DNA from: Draconibacterium aestuarii
GTDB taxonomy: Bacteria; Bacteroidota; Bacteroidia; Bacteroidales; Prolixibacteraceae
NCBI GenBank assembly: GCA_026671195.1
Contig: JAPOHD010000012.1
Location: 203,182-267,181 of the forward strand
Reading direction: 5' to 3'
DNA: 64,000 nt
How positions within the stretch are numbered: position 1 is the first letter of the stretch; the number at the start of each line of letters is the position of its first letter. Of the stretch, positions 35,604-43,334 are shown piece after piece. The notes under the pieces were generated by a model. It searched no databases and was not told the DNA's origin. It saw only the letters and a list, made by a program, of their open reading frames with translations. The translations under genes and the position numbers were made by a program.

Positions 35604-36017
35604 ATTTTTTAAGTTTTTATCAGCTTGCTTATTCGAGTAGCAAGGCAAGTGTTATTGTTTTTTTATTTTCTATTTTTAATTGTACAATCTTGTATTATAC
35701 AATTTAGAGAAATTCCGCTACTATTTCTGTTACAACTCAATTTGTTTTGTTGATACTACGTAAATAGGTAAAATTTAGTTTTTATTAATAATGACCAGCT
35801 CTACTTGTACTATTGTTGTTAGAACTAATTTTAAATGTCGTAGTAAAGAGTAAACTGTTTTGAACCATTTTTGTATTCCTATCTGGTTGAAAAGAAGTTT
35901 CGTTTACGCTAACGGTAATTCGATTTTAAAAAGCCGAAATTTTGAATTTTCCGGCTTTGTGTTAATGTAATAACTAACAACGAATTATACTATTGTTTTG
36001 GTTTTGATCTAATTGCC
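35604..36017. other. 414-base intergenic region
   Basis: It holds the SDR terminator (35930-35958) and, near the kinase start, a dyad AATTGTA (35678-35684) and TACAATT (35698-35704) spaced by 13 bases, a possible operator for the kinase gene. The remainder is A/T-rich and shows nothing else. Confidence 0.5.
35930..35958 (-). terminator. Terminator of the LacI-SDR operon
   Basis: AAAGCCGAAA pairs with TTTCCGGCTTT (one bulged C) and the minus strand runs into TTTTT. Confidence 0.7.
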
Positions 36018-36869
36018 TTAAACACCACCAAAAGCGCTGTAACCACCGTCAACAGGAATTACAATTCCTGTAATAAAATTGGAAACATCAGAAATAAGGA
36101 ACAGGGTAGCTCCTTGTAAATCTTCAGGTTCTCCAAATTTTCCCATAGGTGTGTTGTCTACAATTTTCTGTCCGCGAGGGCTGTAATTGCCGGTTTTTTC
36201 ATCCATAACCAAAAAACGGTTTTGATGAGTGATAAAGAATCCTGGAGCAATGGCATTTACACGAATCCCAACTTTCGCTAAATGAACCGACAGCCATTCG
36301 GTGAAATTATTTATAGAAGCTTTGGCAGCTGAATAAGCCGGAATTTTTGTTAATGGCTTGTACGAGTTCATCGACGATACATTTAACACAACTCCCTTTT
36401 TGTTTTTAAGCATGTCGGTGGTGAAAACCATTGTTGGTAACAAAGTACCTTTAAAGTTCAAGGCAAAAACTTTATCAAAACCTTCCATTTCTAATCCATA
36501 GAAAGTATCTTCCAGTTTATCCATGTTTTCTTCAGTCATAACTTCCACTTTGGTAGTAGCTTGTGGACTGTTTCCTCCCGCACCGTTTATAAGAATATCG
36601 ATTTCGCCAAGCTTCTCGTTAATTTCAACTTTGGCCTTTTCTAGTGAAGCTTTATCGAGTACATTGGCTTCAATACCAATAACTTCAGCACCCGATTCTG
36701 CTGCGATTTCTGCAGCTACTTTATCTGCCACTTCTTTATTGATATCGGCAATGGCTATTTTAGTTCCAACTGAAGCGATGGCTTTAACCATGGCGGTTCC
36801 TAAAACACCCGCTCCGCCGGTAATTACACAGACTTTATTTTTTAAGTCGCTGAATGATAATGGTTCCAT
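36018..36869 (-). CDS. SDR oxidoreductase, D-mannonate oxidoreductase-like
   Basis: 283 residues. The NAD motif VITGGAGVLGTAMV (about 15-28), structural NGAGG (about 92-96), catalytic Ser in SSMNS and the YSAAKAS site (about 180) are all present; the C-terminus is PVDGGYSAFGGV, typical for the UxuB/YjmF-like SDR branch. This branch reduces D-fructuronate to D-mannonate. It starts 5 bases after the LacI-family stop and shares its transcript. Confidence 0.88.
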   Translation of the reverse strand: MEPLSFSDLKNKVCVITGGAGVLGTAMVKAIASVGTKIAIADINKEVADKVAAEIAAESGAEVIGIEANVLDKASLEKAKVEINEKLGEIDILINGAGGNSPQATTKVEVMTEENMDKLEDTFYGLEMEGFDKVFALNFKGTLLPTMVFTTDMLKNKKGVVLNVSSMNSYKPLTKIPAYSAAKASINNFTEWLSVHLAKVGIRVNAIAPGFFITHQNRFLVMDEKTGNYSPRGQKIVDNTPMGKFGEPEDLQGATLFLISDVSNFITGIVIPVDGGYSAFGGV

Positions 36870-36874
36870 TTGAT

Positions 36875-37954
36875 TTATTTAAATTCTTTATAATATTCTA
36901 CATTTTCTTTTGTAACAATGTCGATCGAAGTATAACTCTTTTTTGCAACCTGACGTTTCTGAACCACACTTCTAAATAATTTATTAACCGATTTATATCC
37001 TTGTTCCTCTGGTCGTTGGCAGATTAGAAATTGCACCAGATTATTTCTCAGACATTCACGATTTTCCTTTAGTAAGTCATGTCCAATAACTTTAATATGG
37101 GGCATCTTTAATCGTTCGAGTAATTTACAGATATGAAATACTTTTGAGTTGGTCACAAAAATTCCGGTGATGTTGTTTTCCTTAATTTTAGTCTCAATTT
37201 TATTCATCCAATTGGGATCTTCGGTATCGGGAACATCGGTTGTAAACAGCTGGTGAACATTGTTTTCTTTTTTCTTATACCAGTCGTAAAAACCTCGCTC
37301 CCGCTGAACAAGGTGGTTCTGATTGTCCATTTCTTTGGCAAAGTGTACTACCAGTATATTTCCTTTCTGAACAAGTAAATCAAGCAGTTTACCAGATACC
37401 AAACCACTTTGATACGAATCCTGACCGATATAACTCACCTGCCCGGCATGTTTTATTTCAGAATCAATAAAAACAAAGGGGATTTCCAATTTTTTAAGCG
37501 CTTCAATAAATGCCAGTGATTCTTTTCTAAAGAAAGGAGCCAAAACCACACCATCCGGATGCAACTCCAAAATTCGTTCAGCTTCGCGAACAAAACTTTT
37601 AGAATCGGTTTGGTTAAATGTAAAAGATTTTATTTGAACGCCGTATTGTCCTAATTCTGAGATTCGTTTTTCTACTCCTTTAAGAGGTTTGTTCCAATAG
37701 CCATCTTTTGAAGGTGGTTTTGGAAAAAGAGTGGCAAAAATGGCCGATTTTTTTGATGCCAACGTACTGGCCAGAATATTGGGTTGGTAATTCAGTTCTT
37801 CAATAATCGATAGAATTTTTTTCCGTGTAGATTCTGCTACCTCACCCCGATTGTGTAAAACCCTGTCAACTGTGCCGATGGAAACTTTCGCTTTTTCAGC
37901 GATATCCTTTATCCGTATTTGCTTATTTAGTTCGATAATGTTCTGTATTTTAAT
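36875..37954 (-). CDS. LacI-family regulator lacking a canonical start codon
   Basis: The frame is open from 37963 to 36875. It encodes a complete LacI HTH (IRIKDIAEKAKVSIGTVDRVL, then HNRGEVAESTRKKILSIIEEL) followed by a periplasmic-binding-protein-like sensor domain (about 75-355). No ATG, GTG or TTG occurs between the stop at 37964-37966 and a TTG at 37762 that lies beyond the HTH. ATT (37954, 37939) and ATA (37948) are the only near-cognate choices; 37954 is a guess. Either a rare start is used, the start was lost, or the sequence has an error. It heads an operon with the SDR and probably represses it. Confidence 0.75.
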   Translation of the reverse strand: MKIQNIIELNKQIRIKDIAEKAKVSIGTVDRVLHNRGEVAESTRKKILSIIEELNYQPNILASTLASKKSAIFATLFPKPPSKDGYWNKPLKGVEKRISELGQYGVQIKSFTFNQTDSKSFVREAERILELHPDGVVLAPFFRKESLAFIEALKKLEIPFVFIDSEIKHAGQVSYIGQDSYQSGLVSGKLLDLLVQKGNILVVHFAKEMDNQNHLVQRERGFYDWYKKKENNVHQLFTTDVPDTEDPNWMNKIETKIKENNITGIFVTNSKVFHICKLLERLKMPHIKVIGHDLLKENRECLRNNLVQFLICQRPEEQGYKSVNKLFRSVVQKRQVAKKSYTSIDIVTKENVEYYKEFK

Positions 37955-37962
37955 TGTTTGTA

Positions 37963-37981
37963 ATTAATCTGAGAGATTAAT
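37963..37981. promoter_or_regulatory. 19-bp palindrome upstream of the LacI-family gene, candidate operator
   Basis: ATTAATCT-GAG-AGATTAAT has perfect 8-bp arms around a 3-base centre. It sits just before the regulator coding region. A TAGTTTTA box (about 37990-37997 on the minus strand), one mismatch from -7 consensus, would place the start over the palindrome. Confidence 0.5.
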
Positions 37982-38071
37982 AGTACGTAAAACTACAGAT
38001 TTTTTTTTATTATCGTGTTCGTACACGGAAAATTTTTACACAATATGTTTTGCAACAGAAATTGTGCAGAT

Positions 38072-38899
38072 TTACTGAAATGCAGCTTTGGAAGAATCGG
38101 GTGGAGTTTCTAAAATTTCAGGATGTTTAATCAGGTATTTTATTGTTCTGAACATTCTTCCTCCATGTGAACCATCAACAACACGATGATCGAGTGTAGC
38201 TGCCAGCAGCATCAATCTTCTGGGAACAATCTCATCGTTAACAACAGCTGGCTTTTTTACAACATTACCAAGTACCATTACAAACGAAACATTTGATGAT
38301 GGCAACAACGAGCCATAACCGGTATCAAGGCCCACTGTTCCAATATTCGACATTACGTATGAACCAAAACTATTTGAATCGAGACCAACTCCTGGTAACG
38401 AAATACCCCAGTGAATAGTTATGGTACGATATAATTTGAAAAGCCATGTTCTGAACGGCCAGGGAAAAGAAGCTAGCATACTTTTAGATTGCATAGTATC
38501 ATTTTCGGTGCCTTTTCTGGAATCACGGATTCTTCCTGCAATCTTATCTGTAATTTCTTTTATGGTGAGTTGATCGGCGTTCTCAACTTTAACCGATCCC
38601 ATTTCTCCACCAGGTAATAAAACACTAACGGTGGCATCAACCTGATTGCGTTGTTTTATTTTACCTCTTTTTACATAGGTATTCAGTTCTGGTACATCCT
38701 GGCGTATTGCCCGCCCGACAATCAGCGTTAAAATGTATGTCAGCGTAGTTTTAATACCTTCCTTCCTTTTCTCAGAAATATATTTCTCCAGATCAGTTAC
38801 ATCTAATTCTACAGTACCGTAGATTTTAGAGTCGGTTGGTTTTTTGTAAATGGTTGACGCCACTTTGCGCCAGTTTGAATTATAGTCGATAGAACTCAT
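38072..38899 (-). CDS. Stand-alone 2-oxoacid dehydrogenase E2-type acyltransferase domain
   Basis: 275 residues from the ATG at 38899. Only the catalytic core of an E2 subunit is present, with DHRVVDGSHGGRMF (HxxxDG active site) near 235 and YGTVELDVTDLEKYI-type text at the N-terminus. There is no lipoyl domain or subunit-binding domain, and no E1 or E3 gene nearby. Similar short proteins exist in Bacteroidota; their acceptor is not known. A TTG at 38968 extends the frame but lies inside the promoter -7 box, so it is not the start. Confidence 0.85.
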   Translation of the reverse strand: MSSIDYNSNWRKVASTIYKKPTDSKIYGTVELDVTDLEKYISEKRKEGIKTTLTYILTLIVGRAIRQDVPELNTYVKRGKIKQRNQVDATVSVLLPGGEMGSVKVENADQLTIKEITDKIAGRIRDSRKGTENDTMQSKSMLASFPWPFRTWLFKLYRTITIHWGISLPGVGLDSNSFGSYVMSNIGTVGLDTGYGSLLPSSNVSFVMVLGNVVKKPAVVNDEIVPRRLMLLAATLDHRVVDGSHGGRMFRTIKYLIKHPEILETPPDSSKAAFQ

Positions 38900-38965
38900 A
38901 TAACGATTTTGTTTATTATTAATCGTTCCTGAATAACGTTTTAATAAAATGTGGCTTTCGGGGGA

Positions 38966-38973
38966 CAAAAGTA
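38966..38973 (-). promoter_or_regulatory. -7 promoter box of the E2-like gene
   Basis: TACTTTTG on the minus strand matches TAnnTTTG. Transcription would start near 38960, about 60 bases before the ATG at 38899. Confidence 0.5.
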
Positions 38974-39090
38974 ATTTATTATATTGATTTTAAGGAAAAA
39001 GTAAAATTTTGTTGTTTGAACTGATTATAAATTGTTGTGCTGTGTTGTTTTAAATGGCAATAAAACATAGATTTAAGAGGTATGATAGGG

Positions 39091-39117
39091 TAGTACAGAT
39101 TGATGGCTGTAGTACAG
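39091..39117. promoter_or_regulatory. Repeated TAGTACAG sites before the GntR gene, candidate operator
   Basis: TAGTACAG occurs at 39091-39098 and 39110-39117, a 19-bp period; the second lies in a perfect 11-bp palindrome CTGTAGTACAG (39107-39117). The location just before a regulator gene suggests autoregulation. Confidence 0.5.
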
Positions 39118-39140
39118 TTTAATTACAGAACTAAAAACCG

Positions 39141-40130
39141 ATGAACCGGAAAAAAGAATCACTTTCTAAATCTGAACAGATAATTGCGTCGATAACCGAA
39201 TCTGTTCGTTTGGGCAAAATTGTTCCCGGACAGACCATACCCAGTATCAATATTACTGCTCAAAAGTATGGTGTGGCTCGTAAAACAGTTGTTCGCGCCT
39301 ACGAGAAGTTAAAAGGTCAGGGAGTAATTGAATCAAAACCAAAAACCGGATTTTTTGTGATCAACAAAAAGCCAAATTCAAAACTAAAGGTGTTGCTTGT
39401 TATCCATAGTTTCGATGGGCACTGGGAAATTCTTTACAACAATTTTTATGCAAAAGTGAGTGGTTACTGCGATATAGAAATATTTTTTCATCATTATAAT
39501 ATCAAGGTTCTTGAACTGATTATTAATCGTAGCGTTGCCGACTACGATCTGGTAATTATTTCATCTTTTAATCATCCACGAATAAGAAGTGTTGTTGCCC
39601 GAATTCCTGCTTATAAAGTATTGCTGGTTTCACGAAAAGACCGGCTGGACGACAGTTATAATTACATTATACAGGATTTTTATGAAGGAACTTATAAGGC
39701 ACTTTGTGAGGCTAAAAACCAAGTTCGAAAATACCAAAAGATCAACTTGAGTTTTCCTGAAAATGCAGGTCATTCTGAGACCTTAAAACAGGGCTTTCTG
39801 AAATTTTGCGATGAATTTTTGATAGAGAACACGGTGGTGCATTCGTTCAAAGATGTTGAAATAAAAAAGGGAGAGGCTTACTTTCTGATTAACGACAACG
39901 ATCTTATCAGGGTATTAAATGTGTGCAAAGTCCGAAACTGGATTCCTGGAAAAGAAGTTGGCGTTTTGTCGTATAACGAAACGCCTTTAAAACAAGTGAT
40001 TCGCGATGGAATCTCCGTCGTGTCGTGTAATTTTGAGATGATGGCAAATGAAATGGCCTCTTTTATAAAAGAGCAAAAAACAATACATAAAATTATACCC
40101 ATACAATTTATCGAACGAAACTCATTGTAA
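39141..40130 (+). CDS. GntR-family regulator with LacI-like sensor domain
   Basis: 329 residues. The N-terminal winged HTH (about 8-75) reads SESEQIIASITESVRLGKIVPGQTIPSIN-like text, ending YGVARKTVVRAYEKLKGQGVIESKPKTGFFV, typical of GntR. The rest (about 82-329) resembles a periplasmic-binding-protein fold with KVLLVIHSFDGHWE and VLSYNETPLKQVIRDGISVV, as in arabinose-responsive AraR-type regulators. It probably controls the plus-strand sugar operon that begins one base later at 40132. Confidence 0.88.
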   Translation: MNRKKESLSKSEQIIASITESVRLGKIVPGQTIPSINITAQKYGVARKTVVRAYEKLKGQGVIESKPKTGFFVINKKPNSKLKVLLVIHSFDGHWEILYNNFYAKVSGYCDIEIFFHHYNIKVLELIINRSVADYDLVIISSFNHPRIRSVVARIPAYKVLLVSRKDRLDDSYNYIIQDFYEGTYKALCEAKNQVRKYQKINLSFPENAGHSETLKQGFLKFCDEFLIENTVVHSFKDVEIKKGEAYFLINDNDLIRVLNVCKVRNWIPGKEVGVLSYNETPLKQVIRDGISVVSCNFEMMANEMASFIKEQKTIHKIIPIQFIERNSL

Positions 40131-40131
40131 T

Positions 40132-40857
40132 ATGAAGAAACTGATCTTATCGTTATTAATGGTGTGTACAATAGTTCCGGTTTTTTCGCAGAACAAATTA
40201 AGCGAGGAACAAAAAAAGGAAGGCTGGAAATTACTTTTTGATGGTACAAACCTGAATAGTTTTCGTGGCTTACATAAAAACGAAAATGTTTTTAAAGGTT
40301 GGACCGTTGAGAATGGTTGCATGAAAACCCTGCAACCAGGTAATGATGAAGCCGGTGGTGCTTTAATTACAAAGAAAAAGTATGCCGACTTTGAATTTCA
40401 GTGGGACTGGAAAATGGAAAGCAAAGGTGGCAACAGCGGTGTAAAATATTACGTTCTTGAAGAACTGTCGGATAGTAAAAAGTCGGGAATTGGCCTTGAG
40501 TACCAGATGCTCGATGATAATAATCATGAGTGGATGTTAAACGGAAAAATGCAATCCGGGGATTTTCATACGCTTGGTGCGTTGTACGAGATTTACCCGG
40601 CAAAAAACAGAAAAATTAATCCTTTGGACGAATGGAATACCAGCCGGATTGTGAGTAAAAACAACCATGTTGAACACTGGTTGAACGGGGTTGAAATTCT
40701 GGAATATGAAAGAGGTTCTGCTGATTTTAAAGAAAAAGTTGCGAATAGCAAATTTTCAATGTATCCTGGTTTTGGTGAAGCAAAAAAAGGACACATTCTT
40801 ATACAGGATCATGGAAGTGTAATGTATTTTAAAAACCTTTTTATCAGGGAACTGTGA
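40132..40857 (+). CDS. Secreted DUF1080 (3-keto-disaccharide hydrolase) protein
   Basis: 241 residues. A signal peptide (about 1-19, ending VFSQ) exports it. The DUF1080 fold covers the rest: GWKLLFDGTNLNSF at the start, FEFQWDWKMESKGGNSGVKYYV in the middle, and ILIQDHGSVMYFKNLFIREL at the end. Family members fold like concanavalin-type lectins, and some cleave 3-keto-glycosides made by Gfo/Idh dehydrogenases. It is directly followed by the MFS gene (overlapping TGATG), with URO-D and a Tat-like Gfo/Idh protein further downstream, which fits such a pathway. Confidence 0.9.
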   Translation: MKKLILSLLMVCTIVPVFSQNKLSEEQKKEGWKLLFDGTNLNSFRGLHKNENVFKGWTVENGCMKTLQPGNDEAGGALITKKKYADFEFQWDWKMESKGGNSGVKYYVLEELSDSKKSGIGLEYQMLDDNNHEWMLNGKMQSGDFHTLGALYEIYPAKNRKINPLDEWNTSRIVSKNNHVEHWLNGVEILEYERGSADFKEKVANSKFSMYPGFGEAKKGHILIQDHGSVMYFKNLFIREL

Positions 40858-42131
40858 TGACAAAAACTAAAAAATCAAATTTTCGCTGGGTTATTGTAGC
40901 CCTCCTTTTTTATTCCACAACCATTGTTTATTTCGACCGTGTAATATTAGGAATTTTAGCCCCTTATATTTCAAACGAAATTGGTTGGAGCGAGCAGGAG
41001 TATGGTTACGTTGTATTTGCATTTCAACTTACTTATGCAATCGGACCGCTATTTATTGGTTTGCTGATCGATCGGTTGGGTACGCGTCTTGGCTTTTCGT
41101 TGGCAGTAATTGTTTGGGCGTTTGCAAGTTTGTCACACTCTTTCGCAAAAAGCTGGATTGGTTTTGCCATTGCCCGTTTGGGATTGGGAATTGGGCAGTC
41201 TGCAAATTTTCCGGCCAGTATTAAAACTGTGGCTGAATGGTTTCCTCAAAAAGACAGAGCTTATGCTACCGGAGTTTTTAATGGAGGTTCAAACATCGGT
41301 CAGGTAATTGCGCCGCTTTTAATTCCGGTTGTTTTATACTTTTTCGTATCGTGGCGTTATGTTTTTGTTCTGTCGATGGTACTCAGTGCTACCTGGTTGA
41401 TATTTTGGCTGATTTTATTCCGTTCGCCCAAAGAAAGCCGATTTGTAAACGATGCCGAGCGGGATTATATATGCAGCGATTCAGAGGAACTTGAAAAAGT
41501 AAAAGTTCCGTGGAAGCAATTGGTAAAATACAGGCAAACCTGGGCAGTTGCACTTGGGAAATTATTTGCTGATCCTGTTTGGTATTTTTATCTATTTTGG
41601 GGTGCCAAATTTTTAAATGCTCAGTTCGGAGTTGAATTGAAAGGACTGGCACTTCCGCTTATAATTATTTACGTGCTTGCCTGGGCAGGAGGAATGGCCG
41701 GTGGTGCTGTCTCATCTTATCTATTAAAAATTGGAAAATCAACCAATTTTGCTCGTAAAATAACAATGCTGGGAACTGCTTTACTGGTCCTACCGGTTAT
41801 GTTTGTTCCGTTTATCGATTCGTTACCTGTCTGTGTTGGTTTAATTGCTTTGGCTGCAGCTGCGCATAACTCGTGGTCGGCAAATATATTTACGGTTGCA
41901 TCCGATTTGTTTCCCAAGAAAGTTGTTGGATCGGTAATTGGATTTTCAACCACCGTAAGTTCTATAATGGGCATGATTACTGCGCTTCTTATTGGCTATG
42001 CTTTAAACGAAGCCGGAACGGAGGGCTATGTATTTCCTTTTGTAATAGCTGCCTTTGGGTATTTGCTTGGCCTGCTTGTTATTCACCTTGTATCGCCCAA
42101 AATGAAACCTGTGTCAATAAAAACCGATTAA
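40857..42131 (+). CDS. MFS transporter, hexuronate/sugar-acid type
   Basis: 424 residues with twelve membrane segments. WVIVALLFYSTTIVYFDRVILGILAP at the start, then GPLFIGLLIDRLGTRLGF between helices 2 and 3 are the ACS/ExuT-family signature. ATG at 40857 shares its A with the stop of the DUF1080 gene, indicating coupling. Members import glucuronate, galacturonate and related acids by H+ symport. The substrate here may be a product released by DUF1080. Confidence 0.9.
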   Translation: MTKTKKSNFRWVIVALLFYSTTIVYFDRVILGILAPYISNEIGWSEQEYGYVVFAFQLTYAIGPLFIGLLIDRLGTRLGFSLAVIVWAFASLSHSFAKSWIGFAIARLGLGIGQSANFPASIKTVAEWFPQKDRAYATGVFNGGSNIGQVIAPLLIPVVLYFFVSWRYVFVLSMVLSATWLIFWLILFRSPKESRFVNDAERDYICSDSEELEKVKVPWKQLVKYRQTWAVALGKLFADPVWYFYLFWGAKFLNAQFGVELKGLALPLIIIYVLAWAGGMAGGAVSSYLLKIGKSTNFARKITMLGTALLVLPVMFVPFIDSLPVCVGLIALAAAAHNSWSANIFTVASDLFPKKVVGSVIGFSTTVSSIMGMITALLIGYALNEAGTEGYVFPFVIAAFGYLLGLLVIHLVSPKMKPVSIKTD

Positions 42132-42139
42132 CCTTTAAA

Positions 42140-43333
42140 ATGAATTCAAGAGAAAGAATAAAAAAAGCACTTAATTTTGAAGAGGCCGATCGGGTACCAT
42201 ACGATTTGGCTGCCACTACCTGGACCGGAATTACAAATACCGCGTATCAGAATTATTTAAAATTTAAAGGAAAAGCTGCGGAAGAACCAATCTGGTCCGA
42301 TGTTATTCAGCAAATTGTAGTTCCTTCTGAAAAAGTTTTAAATGAGCTTGATGCTGATGTTCGTGGAGTATTTCCATTAACCAGCCACAATTGGGATGTG
42401 TATGCTAGATTGAAAGATCGCGGCAATTATTTTGAGTATGTTGACGAGTGGAATTTTACACACCATTTCCCCAAAAAGGGATTTTGGTTTTCGCTGGTAA
42501 AAAGTCCGATGGCTGAAGTCGATTTTTCGGAAAACGGAGTTGTGGGAAAAGGCACCTGGCCCGAAGCCGGAAATTTGAAACGCTTTGACGGTTTACGGGA
42601 GAAAGCGATTCAATATAACGAAAATGGCAAAGCTGTTTTTACCAAAGGACTTTGCGCAGGTTTATTTGAAATGCACCAGCGTGCGAGAGGAATGGAAAAT
42701 GCCATGCTCGATCCGTTTCTTTTTGCTGAAAACTCGGATAAACTGGTGGGAAAATTAGCCGATTTAAAAATTGAATTTTGGGATGCAGCCTTAACCGAAA
42801 TTGGCGATGTGGTTGATATTGTTGGCGAAGGCGATGATTACGGCACGCAACAATCGCAATTGATTGCCCCTGAGCAGTTTCGGGAGTATTATCTGCCGCA
42901 TTTTACCAGAGTTCTAAAGTTTATTAAAGACAAACGTCCTGATTTAAAAATAATGTTTCATTCGTGCGGGAATGTGCGTCCCATCATTCCTGATCTTATT
43001 GAAACGGGAGTTGATATATTAAATCCGATACATATTACAGCCGCCGGAATGGAACCGATTCAGTTAAAAAAGGATTTTGGTAAAGATATCGTATTTTGGG
43101 GCGGGGGAGTGGACACACAACATATTTTGCCATCGGGAACTCCGGAGCAGGTAAAAGACCATGTAAAACGTAATATAGACGCACTGGCGCCGGGTGGAGG
43201 TTTTGTGTTTAGCACGGTGCATAATATTCAGGCCGAAGTACCTCCGCAAAATATTGTAGCTATGTTAGATACATTGAACCAATTTGGAATATACCAGTCG
43301 AAAAATAAATTAGAACCAAATAAATCGAAATAA
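42140..43333 (+). CDS. Uroporphyrinogen decarboxylase (URO-D) family protein, probably not haem synthesis
   Basis: 397 residues from ATG at 42140 (MNSRERIKKALNFEEADRVPYDL); the frame is open further upstream but overlaps the MFS gene. It has the TIM-barrel URO-D signature FHSCGNVRPIIPDLIETGVDILNPI near 280-300, including the Cys found in methyltransferase-like members, and GEGDDYGTQQ near 235. The RVPYDLAATTWTG start belongs to the broad group of URO-D-like proteins in sugar clusters, not HemE. Its reaction here is unknown. Confidence 0.85.
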   Translation: MNSRERIKKALNFEEADRVPYDLAATTWTGITNTAYQNYLKFKGKAAEEPIWSDVIQQIVVPSEKVLNELDADVRGVFPLTSHNWDVYARLKDRGNYFEYVDEWNFTHHFPKKGFWFSLVKSPMAEVDFSENGVVGKGTWPEAGNLKRFDGLREKAIQYNENGKAVFTKGLCAGLFEMHQRARGMENAMLDPFLFAENSDKLVGKLADLKIEFWDAALTEIGDVVDIVGEGDDYGTQQSQLIAPEQFREYYLPHFTRVLKFIKDKRPDLKIMFHSCGNVRPIIPDLIETGVDILNPIHITAAGMEPIQLKKDFGKDIVFWGGGVDTQHILPSGTPEQVKDHVKRNIDALAPGGGFVFSTVHNIQAEVPPQNIVAMLDTLNQFGIYQSKNKLEPNKSK

Positions 43334-43334
43334 A

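Noticed and set aside
38900..38968. TTG at 38968 as start of the E2-like protein
   Set aside because: The TTG is the end of the TACTTTTG promoter box, so it cannot be translated from that promoter; ATG at 38899 fits.
41873..42139. Upstream extension of the URO-D-family gene
   Set aside because: The extra 89 codons overlap the end of the MFS gene in another frame and do not resemble the family; ATG at 42140 fits the known N-terminus.
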